From the NCBI GenBank assembly GCA_946478915.1, contig CAMLER010000147.1, positions 1 to 9,842 of the forward strand: a DNA stretch of 9,842 nucleotides, read 5' to 3'. The notes under the pieces were generated by a model that had not been told where the DNA came from, made no database searches, and saw only the letters and a list, made by a program, of their open reading frames with translations. Shown here in pieces: positions 1 to 6,535 of the stretch. Both the position numbers and the translations under genes were made by a program. Positions within the stretch are counted from its first letter, which is position 1; every line of letters starts with the position of its first letter. The stretch is from an uncultured Chryseolinea sp. GTDB lineage: Bacteria; Bacteroidota; Bacteroidia; Cytophagales; Cyclobacteriaceae.

Positions 1-671
1 CGATTAACAAAGACTCCATTTCTTATAAGATAACCTGCTACCACATCTGCACGCTGTTTGGACAAAGCAAGATTGTGAATTTCATTTCCAATGTCGTCAG
101 TGTGACCAGATACTCTGACCAGGCGGTCTGGATGCGCGAGCAGGTAGTGGACGATTGAATTGAGCCGCGTAAAATGTTCAGGTCGTAGCGTTGAGCTACC
201 TGTTTCAAATAATAGTTCGGCACTTAGAATAATCAGGCTGTCCTTTTTCGTGCCGGGAAAAATTACTTTTGGTTGAATATCAAAAGTATCAACCTTGGTG
301 GGCATCGCTTCAGGTGGAGCCGGCTTACGTGAATAGGTAGAATCGCTACTAACGTTCTTATATGCGCCCTTCTTCGCATTCCTTGCAATTTTTTTTCTGA
401 ATTTTTTATAACTGATCTGCCGAAGGGATGCAGGGTGGCCCGATTGTATCCTGCATAATTTACGAAAGCATAATATTTTACCAAATATCGAATGACGTGA
501 GTTCTTAACTGCTCGTTTCAACCTCTCTTTATTAGCACCAGCTAAATGAGACACCATCAATGGCATTTTTGGATTGCCATACTCGCGGCCAACGTTATTT
601 GGTGGACCAACGTACTGTCCGTTAACAGATAGGTGGCCGAGCACAAGAACCAACAGGGAAATTGATTTCAT
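1..671 (-). CDS. OmpA-family envelope protein, C-terminus cut by window edge
   Basis: The reverse strand is open from an ATG at 671 to the left edge, giving 223 complete codons and no stop. Residues 1-19 (MKSISLLVLVLGHLSVNGQ) look like a signal peptide. Residues ~48-105 form a strikingly basic stretch rich in Lys and Arg. A Pro-containing linker follows (~115-140), then an OmpA C-terminal peptidoglycan-binding domain from ~146. Its hallmarks are 'LLFETGSSTLRP' (~153-164), 'VSGHTDDIGN' (~187-196) and 'LSKQRADVVAGYL' (~203-215), the peptidoglycan-contacting region of this family. The product is expected in the periplasm, tethering the envelope to the cell wall. Only about the last third of the domain is missing. 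No clear Shine-Dalgarno or promoter precedes the start. The domain assignment is secure; the role of the basic region is unknown. Confidence 0.88.
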   Translation of the reverse strand, partial: MKSISLLVLVLGHLSVNGQYVGPPNNVGREYGNPKMPLMVSHLAGANKERLKRAVKNSRHSIFGKILCFRKLCRIQSGHPASLRQISYKKFRKKIARNAKKGAYKNVSSDSTYSRKPAPPEAMPTKVDTFDIQPKVIFPGTKKDSLIILSAELLFETGSSTLRPEHFTRLNSIVHYLLAHPDRLVRVSGHTDDIGNEIHNLALSKQRADVVAGYLIRNGVFVN

Positions 672-800
672 ACAAGGGGCAAGTGATCAGAACTTTATGT
701 CAAGTATGCATGGGCTAATCACACATATGTTCCACCTAAGCACTGCCTACTTGGGTTATGAAACGAGAGAATGTTACCTATATTGTCGTTAAGGGTGTCA

Positions 801-818
801 TTAATAGTTTTAATAGTT
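801..818. repeat. Tandem TTAATAGTT repeat
   Basis: Two perfect 9-base copies of TTAATAGTT stand head to tail. A third copy occurs at 1022-1030, where it belongs to a GTTAATA heptamer pair at 1021-1034. The two sites bracket about 200 bases that contain the palindrome at 873-978. Confidence 0.6.
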
Positions 819-872
819 GATCCTACTTTGTCAATTTGTGAATTGTGTATGGGTTACTAACAATGCGCTCAC

Positions 873-978
873 TAAATGCAAGGTCACCAAGACCACCAAG
901 AGAGGCACGACGAACCAACGCAGTTCTCACGTCGTGTTCGTTGGCACCCTTTGTGGACCATTGTTGACCCTGCATTTA
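873..978. repeat. Long imperfect inverted repeat (~106 bases)
   Basis: TAAATGCA at 873-880 is the exact reverse complement of TGCATTTA at 971-978. Going inward, GGTCA (882-886) pairs with TGACC (965-969) and CAA (888-890) with TTG (961-963). A looser match continues to a tip near 921-929. At the tip, CACGACG (906-912) complements CGTCGTG (930-936) while CCAACG (915-920) complements CGTTGG (939-944), so two crossing pairings are possible. No T-run follows on either strand, so it is not a classical terminator. It could be a structured RNA, a regulatory cruciform or a degenerate MITE-like remnant. Confidence 0.6.
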
Positions 979-1019
979 ATTAATCACTTTATTATGTAAA
1001 TATGTAAGCTGACAAGTAG

Positions 1020-1114
1020 GGTTAATAGTTAATAGTGAGAGTGGGTGTGCGAGCATAATAATGCTGAGTTTTGATCGAGCCAACCGATTACGGTTTACCT
1101 GATGACCGATTACC
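1020..1114 (-). repeat. Heptamer-flanked dispersed element, copy A
   Basis: Read on the minus strand, it starts with GGTAATC followed by diverged heptamers (GGTCATC and two degenerate units), then a GGCTCGATC box. A small hairpin follows (AGCAT-AATA-ATGCT on the plus strand, 1053-1066), then GCTCGCACACCCAC and CTCTCAC, and finally a GTTAATA-type heptamer pair (1021-1034). Its first 27 bases overlap the 3' end of the 482-residue protein gene and encode its last nine residues and stop. The same order of parts recurs at 3087-3224 and, less completely, at 3229-3306. Confidence 0.6.
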
Positions 1115-2536
1115 TTTCTCAAGAAGCCAACCTTTTATATCAATATAATCCTGCTCTTGTTTGGAGCCAGGGGGATAAATTTCCGAAAGTGCTTTCTTAA
1201 ATATTGCTGCATATTCTTCCGGATTGGCATGACTGAGTCTTGAAAATAAACTTAAAAGTTCTTTTTGGGATGTGATGGTAAACCGTTTTTTCTTTAGAAA
1301 TCGTCGGCAACTATCAAGCGCATACCGTAACACAATAATGTTCCTAAGTTCGAAATGAACCATAAGGTTGAGAATGCGTGCATAGCATTGGATGTCATTT
1401 CTTGTATCTCCAAAGTTGACGTTTATAATTTCATTCAACCAATGGAGGGATTGTGAGTACGCCTTCTTCAGAAAAAAGATATTGGCAAATTGGTAGTATA
1501 ATAAGAGTAAGTAGTCTGCGGGTATCGACTTCCGTCTTTTGTCTATGAACTGTTGGATCTCAGTCATCAGTACAATTCCCTTGTCAAGCTGCCGGGAATC
1601 GCGATACATCTCCAGCTCAACGTTGAAGAGTCTTAACCACAGTCGCACGGTAAACCGGCTTTCACTTTTCAGTTTGTATCTCGAAGGAACTTCGCGCATT
1701 TTTTTAATAAGTGCCGGGATGGCTTTCCACTTTTTTTTGCTCAAATACAAACCAATCTTATTTCCGATTGCAGTAGCATAGGCATGGGGATCTTCCTGGA
1801 TGCGATGGGGAAATCGTTCAAGCAGCGTGATGAGTTCGGAGATATTTTGGTCTGCTTTTCTTATGTCACCTTTTATAAAGTTGATGCCATACAAAATGTG
1901 GTAATGTAACACCTGCGATTGGAGCACATTTGACTTATTGTGTTTCGGTGTGTGGAATTGTGTTATGAAGGTATCATCTTTAAGGAGTTTGTTAATATTT
2001 ATGGTACGACGCCACCAGGTGTTAAGCATTTTCATTTGCTCGATTATTGTTTCTTCATTTGTTAGGATTGAGTTGACATCATCCGTGTTAGGTGCTACGG
2101 CCAGTGCAAGTTTTCGTTTCCAAAAAAGGATCTCTGTCTGCAGTGATAATTTTTCGTATCTGCGGGCTAGCCCTTCCGCTTTTTCAATCCTATGATGGCA
2201 TAGGTCATACAACTCTTTTTCAAAGAGCAGCTCAATGTCTTTTAGCAGGTTGAGAATTTTGGAATGAACGGACGAATCTGAATAATAATTTTTCAGCGCT
2301 TTCAGGATAAGCTCCGTCAAATAGATCTTGGTTACATGGAGCTGCGATAAAAACTTTTTTCCCTTGAATTTCTTTCGAATTTCCTCTTCGTCATATTGCT
2401 TCTGTTTGTCTATTGCGTCGAACAGCAAGAGGTAGTTCGTGTCACTTCCTTTCATCCCAGCATAAATCCGGAAATAGCGTTTTTCGCTCTTTGAAAGCGA
2501 TTTCATCAGCAAAAACAGGTTGCCTTTTTTGACCAC
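1088..2536 (-). CDS. Conserved Bacteroidota helical (TPR-like) protein, function unknown
   Basis: The product is 482 residues, soluble and predicted almost entirely alpha-helical, with no signal peptide or membrane segment. It opens with 'LFLLMKSLSKSEKRYFRIYAG', then 'LLLFDAIDKQKQYDEEEIRKKF' and 'LHVTKIYLTELILKALKNYY'. I recognise this N-terminal pattern as a recurring, uncharacterised Bacteroidota family, but recall no function. The rest resembles a helical repeat solenoid of TPR type, suggesting a protein-binding scaffold (inference). The start is GTG: a TAA stop lies in frame nine bases upstream, and the next candidate, ATG at codon 11, would cut into the conserved opening. The final residues KGNRSSGKP come from the dispersed element at 1020-1114, so the C-terminus appears altered by that repeat. 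It diverges from the VOC gene across 166 bases. Confidence 0.75.
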   Translation of the reverse strand: MVKKGNLFLLMKSLSKSEKRYFRIYAGMKGSDTNYLLLFDAIDKQKQYDEEEIRKKFKGKKFLSQLHVTKIYLTELILKALKNYYSDSSVHSKILNLLKDIELLFEKELYDLCHHRIEKAEGLARRYEKLSLQTEILFWKRKLALAVAPNTDDVNSILTNEETIIEQMKMLNTWWRRTININKLLKDDTFITQFHTPKHNKSNVLQSQVLHYHILYGINFIKGDIRKADQNISELITLLERFPHRIQEDPHAYATAIGNKIGLYLSKKKWKAIPALIKKMREVPSRYKLKSESRFTVRLWLRLFNVELEMYRDSRQLDKGIVLMTEIQQFIDKRRKSIPADYLLLLYYQFANIFFLKKAYSQSLHWLNEIINVNFGDTRNDIQCYARILNLMVHFELRNIIVLRYALDSCRRFLKKKRFTITSQKELLSLFSRLSHANPEEYAAIFKKALSEIYPPGSKQEQDYIDIKGWLLEKGNRSSGKP

Positions 2537-2702
2537 TGAAGCTTACGGAATTTGGAAGTTCCTTTAATAATTTACATTTATAAGGTGCTAAGTTAGTATA
2601 ATAATAGAAGTTTACGTTTTTCAAAAGTTTGCATTAGGACCCGGACGTTGGAACAAATAATTTTAATTCACAATAAACAATCAATCACCTAAAAAATTAA
2701 AT

Positions 2703-3074
2703 ATGGCAAACGTGATTACCTGGTTTGAAATACCAGCAAAAAATTTCGAGAGAGCCTGCTCATTTTATGGTCAGGTATTGGGTGGCGATGTACACAAAAT
2801 GGATTCGCCGCGAGGTCTCAACTACGGTTTTCTTCCGGGCTTTTCACAAAATGAAATTGGAGGAGCCATAGTTCATGGTGAAGGTTATGAACCGTCTTCC
2901 AAAGGCAGCGTCGTGTACCTCAACGGTGGAAAGGATTTAAGTGTCGCTTTGTCAAAGGTCGAGAAGGCTGGCGGAAAAATTTTGATGCCCAAGACGTCGA
3001 TTGGTGAGAATGGGTTCATGGCGCACTTTACCGATACGGAGGGAAATCGTGTTGCGCTGCATTCGATGGCTTAA
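2703..3074 (+). CDS. VOC-family (glyoxalase/bleomycin-resistance fold) protein
   Basis: This 123-residue cytoplasmic protein has the single-module vicinal oxygen chelate pattern. It opens with 'ITWFEIPAKNFERACSFYGQVLGG' split here as strand 'ITWFEIP' (5-11) and helix 'FERACSFYGQVLG' (15-27). Strand 'IGGAIVHGE' (52-60) follows, then 'GSVVYLN', a helix 'LSVALSKVEKAGGKIL' (79-94) and the closing 'MAHFTDTEGNRVALHS'. The 'WFEIP' opening is typical of the COG3324-type subgroup, usually annotated as predicted lactoylglutathione-lyase-related enzymes. Glu9 and the closing strand are where VOC enzymes place metal ligands, but a full ligand set is not evident, so the substrate cannot be assigned. It is usually a dimer in this fold. 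The gene stands alone, divergent from the helical-protein gene and convergent with the mutarotase-like gene. Confidence 0.85.
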   Translation: MANVITWFEIPAKNFERACSFYGQVLGGDVHKMDSPRGLNYGFLPGFSQNEIGGAIVHGEGYEPSSKGSVVYLNGGKDLSVALSKVEKAGGKILMPKTSIGENGFMAHFTDTEGNRVALHSMA

Positions 3075-3086
3075 CGATAACTTGTC

Positions 3087-3224
3087 CGTTATTCGTTATC
3101 CGTGGTGTGTGCGTCAGAGTGAGTGTACGCTCGATCGGATATAGGAGAAACTTCAGTTCGAGCCGACCGGCCCGATAACTATCGTGCACCAGATTACCTT
3201 ACACCTGATTACCGGCAACCTTTT
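3087..3224 (-). repeat. Heptamer-flanked dispersed element, copy B
   Basis: On the minus strand it shows GGTAATC twice (3207-3213 and 3192-3198), then GGCTCGAAC near 3157-3165, a variable middle, CGAGCGTACACTCACTCTGAC near 3114-3134, and CGTTATC-type heptamers (plus strand 3088-3100). On the plus strand GCTCGA (3129-3134) and TCGAGC (3158-3163) are exact complements and could pair. The element begins 12 bases after the VOC stop codon. Confidence 0.55.
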
Positions 3225-3228
3225 CCTT

Positions 3229-3306
3229 GTGAGCGTGAGTTCGCTCGGATCGACGACTGATGCTCTTAGCTCGAACATACTGATCACTTGATTACCGATT
3301 ACCTTT
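3229..3306 (-). repeat. Heptamer-flanked dispersed element, copy C
   Basis: On the minus strand it starts with two perfect GGTAATC heptamers (3303-3290), then a diverged TTCGAGC box, a variable middle and GAGCGAACTCACGCTCAC. It lacks the second heptamer array and abuts copy B directly. GTTCG (3239-3243) and CGAAC (3272-3276) on the plus strand can pair around the middle. The heptamers overlap the end of the mutarotase-like gene and provide its last codons and TAA. Confidence 0.55.
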
Positions 3307-4266
3307 TAATAAATAGAACTCATACCGGATAACCCAGACAACCGTCTCACCTGGTTCGACCTTAATATGGACGTAAGGTTCAGGACAAAGTGTAGCAGCG
3401 GCTGACCAGTACACAAACCTCACGATAGGCCTGTCGCCGATAATTCTGACTCCGGTTTGGGTTTTTGTGTTTTCAATACGAAGGTCGTTATCTACTGCTG
3501 TCGAACCGTATCCGGTTAATGGTGAGACGGCGAAATATTCTCCCTTTTCAATAACGTCATTGTAAACGATTTGCCGGCCATCAATGGCACCCTTTTCTGC
3601 TTTGCCTTTCAGCTCGCCCTGCGGCGCGAAGGGAAATTTCACAACGAAGTCGGGACCTGTCGGTTGGTTGTCCATCACAAAGAAGTTGTGGTTGTATACA
3701 TCGGTTTCTATTGTAGTTGATCCTTTATTTTCTAGAATATGTTCCAGTACAAGTTCTGGTTTCCCTTTGATAAGCTTAACATTCTTGGTGTACTGGTATT
3801 GATATTCAGGACTGTTTAAGTCATGGATGAAAGCTACCTCAGATGACCGCCTGCGGATTTTCCAATTGCCGGGATCTGATATCTTGTAAGGTGTGGTAAA
3901 TGCGTAACGTGCTTCGTCGGGCTTTTCGAGTATACCTACACCAATACGAAGAAAACCTTCACCGACCTTTGCCTCGTCGTATCCGATAGGATTAAAGGAA
4001 TCAACGGGTCCCATAATAGCATCGTGCAATGTTGGTTCATAGCGGTCGAACCATTTTCCGAAGAACTTGTGCCCATCATACTCAAGGTCATAGATCACGC
4101 CGCTCCAGTCAAATCGCGTGCCTCGGTAATATCCATTCTGAGCGTCAGGCAAATAGATCTTGGCTTTAATTAATCCATTGGATATTTCGGTTTCAGGCGG
4201 GTTTTGGTTGAAGCTAAGGGATATTGCTATCGCAAGGCAAAAAAGTGCGAACGTGTGTCCTTTCAT
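3292..4266 (-). CDS. Secreted protein, probable galactose-mutarotase-like fold
   Basis: The 324-residue product has an N-terminal signal peptide (hydrophobic core ~5-19, then NQNPP). The remainder reads as alternating beta strands. 'ISNGLIKAKIYLPD' (29-41) and 'YYRGTRFDWSGVI' (47-58) resemble the opening of uncharacterised secreted proteins with an aldose-1-epimerase-like beta sandwich. 'LVLEHILENKGSTTIETDVYNHNFF' is split as 'LVLEHILENKGS' (172-183) and 'VYNHNFFV' (190-197), recalling the 'NHxYF' region of galactose mutarotases where a catalytic His lies; His193 would be its equivalent. The closing 'PGETVVWVIRYEF' also suits this fold. Whether it is an enzyme or a carbohydrate-binding homologue cannot be told. 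The last residues K-G-N-R and the TAA stop lie in the GGTAATC heptamers of copy C. A 152-base gap separates it from the upstream membrane-protein gene. Confidence 0.65.
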   Translation of the reverse strand: MKGHTFALFCLAIAISLSFNQNPPETEISNGLIKAKIYLPDAQNGYYRGTRFDWSGVIYDLEYDGHKFFGKWFDRYEPTLHDAIMGPVDSFNPIGYDEAKVGEGFLRIGVGILEKPDEARYAFTTPYKISDPGNWKIRRRSSEVAFIHDLNSPEYQYQYTKNVKLIKGKPELVLEHILENKGSTTIETDVYNHNFFVMDNQPTGPDFVVKFPFAPQGELKGKAEKGAIDGRQIVYNDVIEKGEYFAVSPLTGYGSTAVDNDLRIENTKTQTGVRIIGDRPIVRFVYWSAAATLCPEPYVHIKVEPGETVVWVIRYEFYLLKGNR

Positions 4267-4418
4267 TGAATGGTTCCGTATTAGTGGCCATTGAATATGG
4301 GAAAATTTCTAATGGCTGACTTAGCCTTTCGTATAAAACCTTGCCTTTAACCTGATTTGATGTGACAGTCAATCCTGCATCGGATGCTTTTTACTTAAGA
4401 AATTCTTTTTAAAATCAT

Positions 4419-4736
4419 TTAGTCTGACACTTTACTTAAATCTTCTACCATTAATTCAATTTTATCAAATAGCTCGCCTACACCCAGCGCCGACCATAAG
4501 ATGAACAGGGCGATCAAAATTTTTAATACTGCCGGAATTGTTCTTCCAATTTTTTCTTTAGCGATTGCGTTCGCCCTCGGAATATAGAGAATAGAAAGTA
4601 GGACAATGAAAATTCCGAAGCCTGGGTCGTTGCCCCAGAAGATGTTTATCATTCCAATTAAAAAAGCAATTGCGCCAAACACGACGCTTACCAGGCGATA
4701 GGTAGTTGAGGGAATCTCTATTCGATTGATCATCAT
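4419..4736 (-). CDS. Small three-helix membrane protein, function unknown
   Basis: From the ATG at 4736 the product has 105 residues with three membrane segments (~14-33, ~36-52, ~66-86). 'NIFWGNDPGFG' lies between the first two, a basic cytoplasmic-type loop 'PRANAIAKEKIGR' between the second and third, and an acidic tail 'FDKIELMVEDLSKVSD' at the end. I do not recognise the family. The frame also extends to a TTG at 4787, but that TTG coincides with the -33 box of the best promoter candidate, so translation from it would need a different promoter. A second ATG immediately follows the first, so 104 residues is equally possible. It lies 170 bases downstream of the transporter gene on the same strand. 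Confidence 0.65.
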   Translation of the reverse strand: MMINRIEIPSTTYRLVSVVFGAIAFLIGMINIFWGNDPGFGIFIVLLSILYIPRANAIAKEKIGRTIPAVLKILIALFILWSALGVGELFDKIELMVEDLSKVSD

Positions 4737-4757
4737 ATGTTTCGTTATGCGTCGTTG

Positions 4758-4788
4758 TAAAATTACAAAATGAACTTTGAAATACAAA
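4758..4788 (-). promoter_or_regulatory. Bacteroidota-type promoter for the three-helix protein gene
   Basis: On the minus strand TTTG (4788-4785) is followed by 19 bases and TAATTTTA (4765-4758). This matches the Bacteroidota pattern TTG, about 19 bases, TAnnTTTG with one mismatch in the -7 box. Transcription would begin about 14 bases before the ATG at 4736, supporting that start over the longer frame. Confidence 0.5.
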
Positions 4789-4857
4789 GTACTTTTTAGA
4801 TACTATTTTGTCGATTTTGATTGCTGCAATTGCGGAAAGCCAATTACGGAATATTGG

Positions 4858-4915
4858 GAGAGGTGTAGCTGCAGAATAATAATAGTCTAAGAAGCCCTGG
4901 GAACTTTCACCTCTC
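4858..4915 (-). repeat. Inverted repeat at the end of the transporter gene
   Basis: GAGAGGTG (4858-4865) and CACCTCTC (4908-4915) are exact complements separated by 42 bases. The second arm contains part of the transporter's TGA stop. No T-run follows in the direction of transcription, so it is at most an RNA-stabilising hairpin rather than a standard terminator. Confidence 0.35.
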
Positions 4916-6109
4916 TGCTATGATATTATTCTTCCTTGAAGTGACAAGAAAATAGAAGCAGGTCAATAAAATTCCCGCTATCAGAAAAACCTTCGGAATT
5001 ACTTCCAATCCAAAGTCATCTGACAGCCAGCCAGCCAATCCGGGCACCAACGCACCGCCTAACATTGCTATTGAAATCTGAGCACCTATTGCTGTGGCTG
5101 CATGCTCTTTACCGATCCTCTCCGGAGTTACCGAAATCAAGCTGGGGAATACAGGGGCGACCGCAATTCCTAGTATTACAATTCCAATTATGGTTGTAAT
5201 GCTTCCGAGATTGAGGGTGAAAAGGGTTATCCCTGCAAGTATGCCGATGATTGCGCCGAAAAGGACTTTCTTCACAGGAATCCTGGTTAATACAATTCCG
5301 AAAATGATTCGTCCAACCGTCAGACTTCCCCAGTACGACCCGGTCAATAATCCAGCCATTTCTTCAGTCATTCCGCGCGACTCAGTAAGAATTGTAAAGA
5401 GCCACTGACCGAATCCCTGCTCCAAGCCGGTATATAAAAAGAAGATCATCACCGATAGCCATACAATTGGAAGTTTCAACGTCTGGAGATATTCGGAAGT
5501 TGAATGATGCTCTTCTGCGCCGGAGGATGTCTGCCAGCGGTTTCGCGTGAACACGAATAACACGGCCAGACAGAGTTGTATGAATGCTACTGTGATATAA
5601 GCGTAATACCATTCCAAATTCTTCGAAAGCATAATTGTAACGACCAGTGGGCCAGTCGTTGCGCCGACGCCATAGAATGCATGCAACCAATTGATTGTGC
5701 TTGCGCTGAATTTTGAAGCAGCAAAAGTGTTTATCGAAGAATCAATTGCCCCACCTCCCGCGCCAAGAAAGACTGAAGCCGCGATCATGATAAGCCATGT
5801 ATCCATCATTGCATAGGTGAGCAAACTCAACGCAGTTACAACGCAACTAATTGAGAGCAGCATTCCCAAAGAAACGTGCTTCATAACCTTTCCGCTCGTA
5901 GCGCTTGTCATGAGATACCCGCAAGTGAAGCCTATTAGCAGAACCCCCAGGTGGTCGAGCGGAACATTGCTGCGCGAACTCATAAAGGGCCATGCAATCC
6001 CAAGCAATCCATCGGGGAGGCCCAGACTGATGAAAGCAAGGTAAGTGACAACGACCAGAAAGACCGATGGTTTTATGATGTTGCTTTCAAGGCCGTTGGC
6101 TCGTTCCAT
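4907..6109 (-). CDS. Major facilitator superfamily transporter (FucP/COG0738-like)
   Basis: The 400-residue product has the normal MFS length and twelve hydrophobic segments. Six lie in residues ~15-188, a hydrophilic loop follows (~189-212, 'RNRWQTSSGAEEHHSTSE'), and six more lie in ~213-391. Typical elements are 'ISLGLPDGLLGIAWPFM' in helix 1 (27-43), 'LGAGGGAIDSSINTFAA' in helix 4 (115-131), 'WLHAFYGVGATTGPLV' in helix 5 (141-156) and 'GSLTVGRIIFG' in helix 8 (261-271). The 'HAFYGVGATTGP' segment is characteristic of the fucose-permease-like subgroup, so sugar import by proton symport is plausible, but the substrate cannot be read from sequence. It acts in the inner membrane. It is divergent from the apiosidase-like gene across 426 bases, which is compatible with a shared carbohydrate role (inference). 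Confidence 0.85.
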   Translation of the reverse strand: MERANGLESNIIKPSVFLVVVTYLAFISLGLPDGLLGIAWPFMSSRSNVPLDHLGVLLIGFTCGYLMTSATSGKVMKHVSLGMLLSISCVVTALSLLTYAMMDTWLIMIAASVFLGAGGGAIDSSINTFAASKFSASTINWLHAFYGVGATTGPLVVTIMLSKNLEWYYAYITVAFIQLCLAVLFVFTRNRWQTSSGAEEHHSTSEYLQTLKLPIVWLSVMIFFLYTGLEQGFGQWLFTILTESRGMTEEMAGLLTGSYWGSLTVGRIIFGIVLTRIPVKKVLFGAIIGILAGITLFTLNLGSITTIIGIVILGIAVAPVFPSLISVTPERIGKEHAATAIGAQISIAMLGGALVPGLAGWLSDDFGLEVIPKVFLIAGILLTCFYFLVTSRKNNIIAER

Positions 6110-6535
6110 GGTTTACGTATCCTCAGAGAAAGGTTTCAGAAAGGGATGAATGTATTATTAATGCTGATTTGAACCAAGTCCCTCGGACATCAACAGCATG
6201 TTGGTTGTAAATGTTTGAATACCACGGAACCCGTGTTAGAAGCAAGTGGAGGTTTCGAGTATTCGTACACCGGTATTCCCTTATCGCCGCAGGACACGTG
6301 GAATCATTCGCAAGCATTAATGTTCTTCACCAGATCCTTATCCCTATTCCTTATCTTTACAGGCCTGTTAACTATCAACACAAAAGGGCCAAGTTGACAA
6401 GGTAGGATCAAATTTCAAATTCAGATTATTTGTTTGATGTTATTTATTCTGGCTGTCCGGGTTTAGGAATAAAATTCTAATTCCACTCAAAAGGCTCCAA
6501 TATTTTCTGCAGATATTTACTTCCAAATAAATCCC
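6110..6535. other. Long divergent intergenic region
   Basis: These 426 bases lie between the divergent transporter and glycoside hydrolase genes. Two overlapping plus-strand frames stay open across about 6173-6405. One would end in a hydrophobic stretch ('MFFTRSLSLFLIFTGLLT'), but it lacks a good start and a recognisable homologue. A tandem TCAAATT pair (6408-6421) and an AT-rich tract precede the hydrolase start. A promoter candidate for the transporter lies at 6147-6177; I found none convincing for the hydrolase. Confidence 0.55.
6147..6177 (-). promoter_or_regulatory. Possible promoter for the transporter gene
   Basis: On the minus strand TTG (6177-6175), a 20-base spacer and TACATTCA (6154-6147) approximate the Bacteroidota promoter pattern, with two mismatches in the -7 box. 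The predicted leader would be about 30 bases. Confidence 0.33.

Larger units (their letters stand above)
672..1087. other. Gene-free stretch with palindrome and direct repeats
   Basis: These 416 bases separate two minus-strand genes. Short open frames on the plus strand (574-792 and 817-999) show no signal peptide, domain or sensible composition, and the first overlaps the OmpA-family gene, so I do not call them genes. The stretch holds tandem TTAATAGTT copies (801-818), a long imperfect inverted repeat (873-978) and the start of a heptamer-flanked element (from 1020). No convincing promoter for the OmpA-family gene was found in 672-800. Confidence 0.7.

Noticed and set aside
574..999. Two plus-strand open frames of 60-72 codons left of the helical-protein gene
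   Set aside because: The first overlaps the recognisable OmpA-family gene on the other strand and the second spans the palindrome. Neither has protein-like composition.
2442..2624. Minus-strand frame of 60 codons overlapping the start of the helical-protein gene
   Set aside because: It lies in a different frame from a gene with a clear N-terminal family signature and shows no features of its own.
1020..3306. CRISPR array as an explanation for the heptamer repeats
   Set aside because: The repeats are seven bases, degenerate and contiguous rather than spaced by unique spacers, and no cas gene is present.
4377..4392. GCAT-CGG-ATGC hairpin followed by five T on the plus strand
   Set aside because: The stem is only four pairs with a three-base loop, and no plus-strand gene lies upstream that it could terminate.
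6173..6397. Open plus-strand frame ending in a hydrophobic stretch, in the divergent intergenic region
   Set aside because: It has no convincing start or promoter and matches no family I know, and a second frame is open over the same bases, which points to chance.
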